Below are positions 55,903 through 64,000 of a DNA stretch of 64,000 bases, one piece after another. The notes under the pieces are model-generated. The model did not search any database, was not told where the DNA came from, and worked only from the letters and a program-made list of their open reading frames with translations. Position numbers and translations under genes: made by a program. Positions within the stretch are counted from its first letter, which is position 1; every line of letters begins with the position of its first letter. The DNA is from Streptomyces acidiscabies (lineage in GTDB: Bacteria > Actinomycetota > Actinomycetes > Streptomycetales > Streptomycetaceae), in contig NZ_JAGJBY010000002.1 of assembly GCF_020010905.1 (NCBI RefSeq), forward strand, positions 2,170,001 to 2,234,000. The letters are read 5' to 3'.

Positions 55903-56820
55903 ATGACCCGACCGCGGCAGTCTGCTGACACCCCGTCCCTGACGGCAACCGTCCCTCGCCAGTTCGTCCACCGCGCAGCCCTCGCCGAAACGTTTCTCAC
56001 CGGCTGGGAGCGCACCGAGGCCGACCGTTTCACCGTGTGCGCACAGTGGCCCCGTGCCCATGGGTTACACGTGTCCCCGGACTGGTGCTCCTACGACCCC
56101 TTGCTCGTGGTGGAGACGGTCCGTCAGGCCGGCACCCTGATCATGCACACCGAGTACGGCGTCCCGCTGGACCGGCAGTTCGTGCTCAACGCCTTCGAAG
56201 TCACCACGGATCCGCACCGGTTGGAGGTCGGGCCGGTGCCGGCCGAGCCGACCGTCGAACTCGACTTCACCGAGGTGCGCTACCGGGGCGGCCAGCCTGC
56301 CGCCTGCCGCTACTCCGCCCGCGTCCTGTGCTGCGGGGAGCAGGCCGCGACCGCCGACGTCGCCTTCACCTGCGTCGGCGAGGCCGTCTACCGCAGGCTG
56401 CGCGGCGGCCGGACGCCCGGCACGGTGACGGCCGTTCCGCTGCCGCCCGGGCTGCCGCCGCAGGTCGTGGACCGGGCACTGCCCACCGACGTCGTCCTCG
56501 CCCTCCCCGGCCTCGATCCGGGGGCGCCCGGCGGGAGTTGGCAGCTCCGGGTAAATACCGCACACCCCGTTTTCTTCGACCATCCGCTCGATCACGTCCC
56601 CGGGATGCTCCTGCTGGAGGCGGCCCGGCAGGCAGCCCGGTTCGCTCTTCCGGGCAAATATGCCCCCAGCGCATACCGGGCGGTCTTCCACAGGTACGCT
56701 GAGCTGGACGAACCCGTCTGGATCGAGGCTCGCGACGAAGGCGGCGGACACCTCCAAGTCGTCGGCGTGCAACGGGAGTCGGCAGTCTTCGAGTGTGGGG
56801 TCGACGCCGCCGCAGGGTGA
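55903..56820 (+). CDS. AfsA/ScbA-type gamma-butyrolactone biosynthesis protein
   Basis: A 305-aa double hot-dog protein from ATG 55903 with AGGGAGG five bases upstream. Typical sequence: VPRQFVHRAALAETFLTGW, DPLLVVETVRQAGTLIMHTEYGVPL, and the second repeat NTAHPVFFDHPLDHVPGMLLLEAARQAA. AfsA homologues condense dihydroxyacetone phosphate with a beta-ketoacyl thioester to begin GBL synthesis. Codon 55 is TTA (56065-56067), predicting bldA dependence. Flanked by two receptor-type regulators; no reductase or P450 for GBL tailoring is in the window. Confidence 0.92.
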   Translation: MTRPRQSADTPSLTATVPRQFVHRAALAETFLTGWERTEADRFTVCAQWPRAHGLHVSPDWCSYDPLLVVETVRQAGTLIMHTEYGVPLDRQFVLNAFEVTTDPHRLEVGPVPAEPTVELDFTEVRYRGGQPAACRYSARVLCCGEQAATADVAFTCVGEAVYRRLRGGRTPGTVTAVPLPPGLPPQVVDRALPTDVVLALPGLDPGAPGGSWQLRVNTAHPVFFDHPLDHVPGMLLLEAARQAARFALPGKYAPSAYRAVFHRYAELDEPVWIEARDEGGGHLQVVGVQRESAVFECGVDAAAG

Positions 56821-56842
56821 GTTATTGTGTACAGGGGGTGAG

Positions 56843-56868
56843 AAACAAACGGCATGACCCGTTCTTTT
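56843..56868. promoter_or_regulatory. ARE-like inverted repeat before the second receptor
   Basis: AAACAAACGG and CCGTTCTTTT are complementary at 8 of 10 positions around a six-base centre. AAACAAACGG resembles ScbR/ArpA operator half-sites. It lies 25 bases before the preferred start codon, fitting control by one or both receptors. Confidence 0.5.
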
Positions 56869-56892
56869 ACCGGCCCAGGAGTGTCTCAGGCG

Positions 56893-57549
56893 ATGGCGAG
56901 GCAGTTACGCGCCGAACAGACCCGCGCGACGATCATCACGGCGGCGGCCGATCTGTTCGACCGACATGGTTACGAATCGACGAGCCTCAGTGACATCGTC
57001 GAGCACGCCCAAGTCACCAAGGGCGCCCTGTACTTCCACTTCGCGGCCAAGGAGGACCTGGCCCACGCGATCATGGAACTCCAGTCCCAGGCCTCGCAGC
57101 GCGTCGCGGGCGAGATCGACAACCGGGGCTACTCCTCCCTCGAAGCGCTGATGCGGCTCACGTTCGGCCTGACCCGGCTGTCCGTCGAAGGGCCCATCGC
57201 CCGGGCCGGGTTGAGGCTCGCGACCGGGGGAGTCGCGGTGAGACCCCCGCTGCGCCACCCCTTCTCCGAGTGGGGTGAGCTGATCAACCGCGGTCTGTCC
57301 GGCGCGGTCCGTGAGGCCGACATACACCAGGACGTCGACATCGAGGCGGTCGCGCACTCCCTGGTCTGCTTCTTCGTCGGCACCCGCGTGGTGGGCCGCT
57401 CCCGCGAGGCCTCCGGCCGGCTTCCGCGCCGGATGGCGGAGATGTGGTACGTCCTGATCCGCGGCCTCGTCCCGGTCCCGCGCAGACCGCGCTATCTGAG
57501 CCTGGCGTCGAGGCTGGAGCGGGAGATCACGGCGGCGTGCGTGTCCTGA
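56893..57549 (+). CDS. Second GBL-receptor-like TetR regulator (pseudo-receptor type)
   Basis: A 218-aa TetR protein from ATG 56893 (ARQLRAEQTRATIITAAADLFDRHGY), HTH TSLSDIVEHAQVTKGALYFHF. It belongs to the ArpA-like clade often called pseudo-receptors (ScbR2/JadR2), which typically bind antibiotics or intermediates rather than GBLs and repress antibiotic genes (family knowledge). In-frame ATG 56854 lies inside the operator and is not favoured. Ends 169 bases before IS copy 2; that gap shows no gene. Confidence 0.88.
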   Translation: MARQLRAEQTRATIITAAADLFDRHGYESTSLSDIVEHAQVTKGALYFHFAAKEDLAHAIMELQSQASQRVAGEIDNRGYSSLEALMRLTFGLTRLSVEGPIARAGLRLATGGVAVRPPLRHPFSEWGELINRGLSGAVREADIHQDVDIEAVAHSLVCFFVGTRVVGRSREASGRLPRRMAEMWYVLIRGLVPVPRRPRYLSLASRLEREITAACVS

Positions 57550-57718
57550 GCGGGGCGTACTCGCTCTGGTGGGACGCGAGTTCACGGCGCTGTTCGGATC
57601 GCGTGTGGCCTGAACCCGTTTCAGGAAGCGTTTTCGACAAGGCCGACGGGGGACAGGTGGTCGTACGGCGGGCGCGCGGGTCCGCCGTGCCGTGTGGGGC
57701 ATGGCGCGGGGGGCCTCA

Positions 57719-59326
57719 GCTTGTTCTTTAACCTCTGGCCTCGAACAGCGCGTCGTACGAGGTCACTCACCTGTGGATTCGCCGGACAGGCGGACGGCCT
57801 TCGCATGATCCTGCGTTCCGCCAAGGAAACAGATTCATACGAAGGCCGCAGGGGTGAGTGTGCTCGACGACGGTGCCCGGCGTGAGGCGTTCGACTTCAC
57901 GTCACACTTCCGGGAAGACTTCTACGCGTGCCTGACCCGACGCGGTGACACCCTGTTCGAGCTCGCGGACGCGATGCTCTGCGAGAACGGGCCCGTCACG
58001 TCACCGGTCGGCCTCACGCTCCTGGCCGAGCACCGGCGCGGGCACGGCGCCCTCTACGACGCGCTGAACAGCGGAAACATCGACGAAGCCGGGCTGCGCC
58101 GGGCGCTGGCGATCCTGCCGCAGCCCAAGGCCGCCGACAACCGCCTCGTCCTGGCGGTCGACGTGACGCACTGGCTGCGGCCGGACGCGCCGTGCTGTCC
58201 GGAGCGGCTGTTCTGTCACGTCTACGGACGCTCGGGACGCTCCAGCGATCAGTTCGTTCCCGGCTGGCCGTATTCGTTCGTCGCCGCGCTGGAGACCGGT
58301 CGCACCTCGTGGTGCCAGCTGCTGGACGCACTCCGTCTCGGCCCGGACGACGATGTGGCCGAGGTCACCGCCGCCCAGGTCCGCCGCGTCGTGACCGGCC
58401 TGATCGAGGGCGGCCAGTGGGAGCCGGAGGACCCCGACATCCTCATCGTCTTCGACGCCGGCTACGACGCCCCGCGCATGGCTTACCTCCTGGCCGGCCT
58501 GCCGGTCGAAGTGCTGGGGCGGATGCGCACGGACCGGGTGATGCGCCACCCGACCCCGTCCCTCAAGGAGTACGCCCAGACCTATCCCCAGGGCGGGAGG
58601 CCGCCGAAGCACGGCAAGGAGTTCCGCTTCGCCAAGCCCGAGACCTGGGGCGAGCCCGACGCGGAGACGGTGCAGGTCACCGACCGCTACGGCACCGCGA
58701 TGGCCATGGCCTGGGACCGTCTCCACCCCAAGCTGACCACCCGCTCCGCCTGGATCGACCACACCGGCGAACTCCCCGTCATCGAGGGCACCCAGATCCG
58801 TCTCTCCGTCGACCACCTGCCCGGCGGCCAGGACCCCCTCCCGGTCTGGCTGTGGTCCTCGAAGACCGGCATGACCGGCGCGGACGTTGACCTGCGCTGG
58901 CAGGTGTTCCTTCGCCGCTTCGACCTGGAACACACCTTCCGGATGATCAAGCAGACACTCGGCTGGACCCGCCCGAAACTACGGACTCCCCAGGCCGCAG
59001 ACCGCTGGACCTGGATCGTGATCGCCGCCCACACTCAGCTCCGGCTCCTGCGCGAGGCCGCCGCCGACCTCCGCCGCCCCTGGGAGAAGCCAGTCGCGCC
59101 GTCCCGGCTCACCCCGGCCCGCGTCCGCCGGGGGTTTCGCAACCTCCGCCCGCACCTGCACTGCCCGGCCCGCGCACCGAAACCCTCAACGCCAGGACCA
59201 GGAAGGCCAGTTGGCTCGAAGAACCGACACCCGGCCACCCGTCACGACGTGGGCAAAACGACCAGACGCCCCGAGAGCATCACCGAACGAAACAGGATGA
59301 AAGCTAACAAAGGTTAAATTTCAAGC
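57719..59326 (+). mobile_element. Insertion sequence copy 2 (1,608 bp)
   Basis: Same length, terminal repeats and transposase as the copy at 42112-43719, but in opposite orientation. Flanked by the direct repeat TCA (57716-57718 and 59327-59329). The 3' side joins directly to the MITE end at 59330. The two copies enclose about 14 kb as an inverted pair. Confidence 0.92.
57854..59317 (+). CDS. DDE-type transposase of IS copy 2
   Basis: 487 aa, identical in sequence to the protein of copy 1. GTG start 57854 follows GCAGGG. The stop lies inside the right terminal repeat. No degradation is visible, so the element is probably active. Confidence 0.9.
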   Translation: MSVLDDGARREAFDFTSHFREDFYACLTRRGDTLFELADAMLCENGPVTSPVGLTLLAEHRRGHGALYDALNSGNIDEAGLRRALAILPQPKAADNRLVLAVDVTHWLRPDAPCCPERLFCHVYGRSGRSSDQFVPGWPYSFVAALETGRTSWCQLLDALRLGPDDDVAEVTAAQVRRVVTGLIEGGQWEPEDPDILIVFDAGYDAPRMAYLLAGLPVEVLGRMRTDRVMRHPTPSLKEYAQTYPQGGRPPKHGKEFRFAKPETWGEPDAETVQVTDRYGTAMAMAWDRLHPKLTTRSAWIDHTGELPVIEGTQIRLSVDHLPGGQDPLPVWLWSSKTGMTGADVDLRWQVFLRRFDLEHTFRMIKQTLGWTRPKLRTPQAADRWTWIVIAAHTQLRLLREAAADLRRPWEKPVAPSRLTPARVRRGFRNLRPHLHCPARAPKPSTPGPGRPVGSKNRHPATRHDVGKTTRRPESITERNRMKANKG

Positions 59327-59329
59327 TCA

Positions 59330-59520
59330 GAGCCTGTGTCACATCCCCGGCCGGGCGCCCGCCGCCTGGCACGCACTCCCCCAAGCTCTGCGAGCAGGGG
59401 GGACCCCCAGCCGCGTTGCCGAAACGCCCACGTGGCTCCGCCACGCGGGCGCTCCGGCGCCTTGCGATCGCACGCACCAGACGACGTGCGCTGATCCGAC
59501 CGGGGATGCGACACAGGCTC
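59330..59520. mobile_element. MITE-like element copy 2 (191 bp)
   Basis: Reverse-oriented copy of 43723-43912, differing at about four positions (one single-base indel, three substitutions). Its left end touches the TCA duplication of IS copy 2; its right end is 34 bases upstream of the next gene's ATG. Both ends carry the GAGCCTGTGTC inverted repeat. Confidence 0.85.
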
Positions 59521-59554
59521 TGACGGGGCCGATCCGCGCGATACGGTGATCCGC

Positions 59555-60724
59555 ATGCCCCACACCCCCGCCCCGCCGGTGCTCCTCGGCGACGAACCCG
59601 GCTCCTTCCGCCGCTCCGTCCTCGCCGAACGGCACCCCGCGATCATCCGCCAGGTGCGCGAGGCGTTCCCGTACGACCCCACGGTGACCCGCGCCCTCGA
59701 CGCGCTGTCGGTCACCTGTACGGAGGGTGTCCTGGAGCCGCTCCCCTCTGACGCGCACGACCTCGACCGCTGGCGCGCCTGGGGGCTCGACGCCCTGCTC
59801 GGCACCTCCTGGTACGACGTGCCGTGGCTCTGGTCGGAGAGCTACTTCTACCGGCAACTCCTCGAAGCCGTCGGCTACTTCACCCCAGGCCCCGGCCAAG
59901 GCGTCGACCCCTTCCGCCCGTTCAAGCTGGCGGAACTCGACTCCCCGGAGACCGCCGAGGAGTTGGCCGCCCTCGACGCCCTGACCGCCCTGTCCGAGGA
60001 CGAGCGCGGCCGGGCCCTGCTGCACGGCTCCCTCTGGGGCAACCGCGCCGACCTCGGCTTCCGCCTCTCCGACGCCGGCGCCGAAGAGCGCGCCGCCGTA
60101 CCGGCGTTGGTCGCCGACGACAGCGACGCGCTGTGGGCGGCGCTGAAGGACGCGGCGAGCGTCTGCCTGGTCGCCGACAACGCGGGACGCGAACTCGTCC
60201 CCGACCTGCTGTTCCTGGACCACCTGCTGACGGAGCGTCAGATCGGGCGGGCGGTGCTGCACGTCAAGCCGTACCCGTACTACGTCTCCGACGCGACCTA
60301 CGCCGATGTCCTGGACGCCGTACGGACGTTGGTGGCGGCTCCCGGTGTCGCCGGTGCGTGCGGACGGCGGGTGTGGGCCGCGCTGTCCGACGGGACCCTC
60401 GTCGTGCGCGCGCACCCCTTCTCCGCCTCGCCGCTGGGGTACGCGGAGATGCCGGACGACCTGCGTGCCGACTTCGCGGGGGCCTCGGTGACGATCCTCA
60501 AGGGGGACCTCAACTACCGGCGCCTGGTGGGGGACCGGATGTGGCCGCCGACGACGCCGTTCGCGGACGTCACCGCGTACTTCCCGGGGGCGGTCGCGGC
60601 GCTCAGGACCCTCAAGTCCGATGTGATCACGGGGCTTTCGGCCGAGACCGAGGCGGCGTTGACGGCAACTGAGGCCCAGGAGTGGCGAATTGGTGGGACG
60701 CGGGCGCTGATCCAGGTGCGGTGA
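59555..60724 (+). CDS. ARMT1/DUF89-like damage-control phosphatase family protein
   Basis: A 389-aa protein from ATG 59555 (GTG 59546 also possible; no clear ribosome site). DUF89 hallmarks: LLHGSLWGNRADLG, the metal-binding CLVADNAGRELVPDLLFLD, VHVKPYPYYVSDAT and SVTILKGDLNYRRLVGD. Subfamily III members (ARMT1-like) hydrolyse phosphate from damaged sugar phosphates; the bacterial substrate is unknown. MITE copy 2 ends 34 bases upstream, so the native promoter may have been displaced. Convergent with the hydrolase gene, four bases apart. Confidence 0.85.
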   Translation: MPHTPAPPVLLGDEPGSFRRSVLAERHPAIIRQVREAFPYDPTVTRALDALSVTCTEGVLEPLPSDAHDLDRWRAWGLDALLGTSWYDVPWLWSESYFYRQLLEAVGYFTPGPGQGVDPFRPFKLAELDSPETAEELAALDALTALSEDERGRALLHGSLWGNRADLGFRLSDAGAEERAAVPALVADDSDALWAALKDAASVCLVADNAGRELVPDLLFLDHLLTERQIGRAVLHVKPYPYYVSDATYADVLDAVRTLVAAPGVAGACGRRVWAALSDGTLVVRAHPFSASPLGYAEMPDDLRADFAGASVTILKGDLNYRRLVGDRMWPPTTPFADVTAYFPGAVAALRTLKSDVITGLSAETEAALTATEAQEWRIGGTRALIQVR

Positions 60725-60728
60725 GCGG

Positions 60729-61502
60729 TCAGCCGTCCGTCCTCAGGAAGTCCTCCACCACCCGGATCAGCTCCAACGGCGTCTCGTCCATGGCGTAATG
60801 ACCCGCCGACGCCAGCTCGTACAACTCGGCGTTCGGGTACCACTCCAGCCACGTCGCCCGCATCAACTCCGCCGACAGCGCCGGGTCCAGGGCGCCCGTC
60901 ACCGCGAGGGACGGCACCGGCGAGCCCTCCGTGTCCGCGTGGAAGTCCTCGCGGGCCCAGGAGTCGAGCCAGGCGCGGAACGCCTTCGCGTCGCTCACCG
61001 CGAGGGAGCGGGCGACCATCCGGTCCAGCCAGGCGGCGGGGCGCGCGCCGCCGGTCGTCACGTCGAGGATCGCCCGCCGGTTCTCGGGGCGCCGGTCGGC
61101 CTCGGCGAACAGCGTCCACTGCTCCGGCGGCAGGTCGAGCCCCGCCGCGGGCACCGGCGACACGCCCACCAACCGCCGTACCCGGTCCGGGACTTGGGCC
61201 AGCAGCCGTTGTCCGATCGCGCCGCCCATCGAGTGCCCGACGACCGAGAAGCGCGCCCAGCCGAGCCGGTCGGCCAGCTCCACCAGGTCGGCGGCGGCCT
61301 CGGCGGTCGTGAACGCGCCGCCCGCGTCGCGCGCCGCGCCGTACCCGCGCAGGTCGACCAGCGCGTACTGGAACGCCGACCGGTCGAGGTCGGGCAGGAC
61401 AGGCGCGTACGCCGTGCGGTCGGCGAGCCAGCCGTGCACCGCGAACACCTTGTGGGCGCCGTCGCCGTGCAGTTCGTGGGGGAGCGTGAAGGGGGTCGTC
61501 AT
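60729..61502 (-). CDS. Alpha/beta hydrolase
   Basis: A 257-aa hydrolase from ATG 61502: KVFAVHGWLADRTAYAPVL as the oxyanion region, nucleophile in GHSMGG, acidic residue in VTGALDPALSAEL and catalytic His in ASAGHYAMDETP. No signal peptide. Substrate unknown. The 200 bases between it and the geosmin synthase gene (61503-61702) contain the two divergent promoters but no obvious element. Confidence 0.88.
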   Translation of the reverse strand: MTTPFTLPHELHGDGAHKVFAVHGWLADRTAYAPVLPDLDRSAFQYALVDLRGYGAARDAGGAFTTAEAAADLVELADRLGWARFSVVGHSMGGAIGQRLLAQVPDRVRRLVGVSPVPAAGLDLPPEQWTLFAEADRRPENRRAILDVTTGGARPAAWLDRMVARSLAVSDAKAFRAWLDSWAREDFHADTEGSPVPSLAVTGALDPALSAELMRATWLEWYPNAELYELASAGHYAMDETPLELIRVVEDFLRTDG

Positions 61503-61693
61503 GGGGTCACGGTGCGGGGCGGGAGGGGGTGGCGGCAAGAGGGCGTACGGGTCCGAAGGCAGGGGGCGTACGGCGCTCCGCGCGCTCCCTGCGTGAGTCC
61601 GCACTCCGGCGCTCGCGCAACCGTTCGGGCCGAATTCACGCGATGGTGTGATCATGTGCGGCCGTACGGATGCGCCCCGGGAGGCGTGGGTAA

Positions 61694-63898
<2,205 letters not shown>

Positions 63899-63984
63899 GA
63901 CATTCACTGAACCTTGGGGAGGCATACGGAGTCTTCTGGGGTGAGGGGAACGTCCGAACCGACTCACTACGGGGGTAGTGCCTC

Positions 63985-64000
63985 ATGACCGACACCGTTG
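63985..64000 (+). CDS. Start of a downstream gene (cut by window end)
   Basis: ATG 63985 after GGGGGTAG begins TDTV before the window ends. Nothing about its product can be read. The 86 bases between the geosmin synthase stop and this start show no clear terminator. Confidence 0.35.

Overview
The window is high-GC actinobacterial chromosome, almost certainly Streptomyces. Supporting evidence: very strong G/C bias at third codon positions, frequent GTG starts, 4-base ATGA/GTGA overlaps, rare TTA codons, a conservon, gamma-butyrolactone (GBL) receptor/AfsA genes, a SARP regulator and a full-length geosmin synthase. Most of it is housekeeping or conserved-core material. The accessory interest lies in the regulators at 11.4-18.4 kb, an IS/MITE-scarred segment (41.2-59.5 kb) and several small structured intergenic elements.

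Layout. 0-9 kb: end of an ABC exporter, a zinc-ribbon miniprotein, a polysaccharide-deacetylase lipoprotein, a Tat-exported PhoX-like protein, a SulP transporter coupled to a beta-carbonic anhydrase, a small secreted protein, ZapE-type ATPase, a RibD-C-like reductase and a conserved 157-aa protein. 9-11 kb: murC and msrB. 11.4-19.5 kb: a SARP regulator divergent from a STAND/TPR protein (both genes with TTA codons), then a GT-B-like protein coupled to an 86-aa protein, and a UPF0104-type membrane protein. 19.9-23.5 kb: a DeoR regulator divergent from a KDPG-aldolase/MFS/P-loop-kinase operon. 23.6-25.7 kb: an OmpR-type two-component system. 25.9-28.7 kb: an extracytoplasmic flavin module (ferric-reductase-like membrane protein, double FMN-binding protein, ApbE). 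29-39 kb: a betaine-type ABC transporter whose binding-protein gene lies 5 kb away, beyond a Rid protein and a conservon (cvnABCD), followed by an aromatic amino acid lyase-like gene with an unusual MIO triad and a probable small structured RNA.

39.4-44 kb: an ankyrin protein, an MFS exporter and an Lrp/AsnC gene broken by a frameshift, a 190-bp MITE and a 1,608-bp IS. 44-57.5 kb: ArsR plus an MgtA-like P-type ATPase, an LCP ligase, TatA, a DUF6230/DUF6114 pair, a secreted protein, an AA10 LPMO, a secreted subtilase, and a GBL cluster (receptor, AfsA homologue with a TTA codon, second receptor). 57.7-59.5 kb: a second copy of the same IS, in inverted orientation, next to a second copy of the same MITE. 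59.5-64 kb: an ARMT1/DUF89-like protein, an alpha/beta hydrolase, geosmin synthase and the start of another gene.

Functionally, several units are self-contained: CO2/bicarbonate handling, sugar-acid catabolism, protein flavinylation, osmolyte uptake beside a G-protein-like sensor, and GBL signalling. The strongest unexplained observations are the exact IS-to-MITE-end junctions at both loci, the tRNA-like intergenic element near 39.2 kb, and the TTA-containing regulator pair with a perfect palindrome over one start codon.
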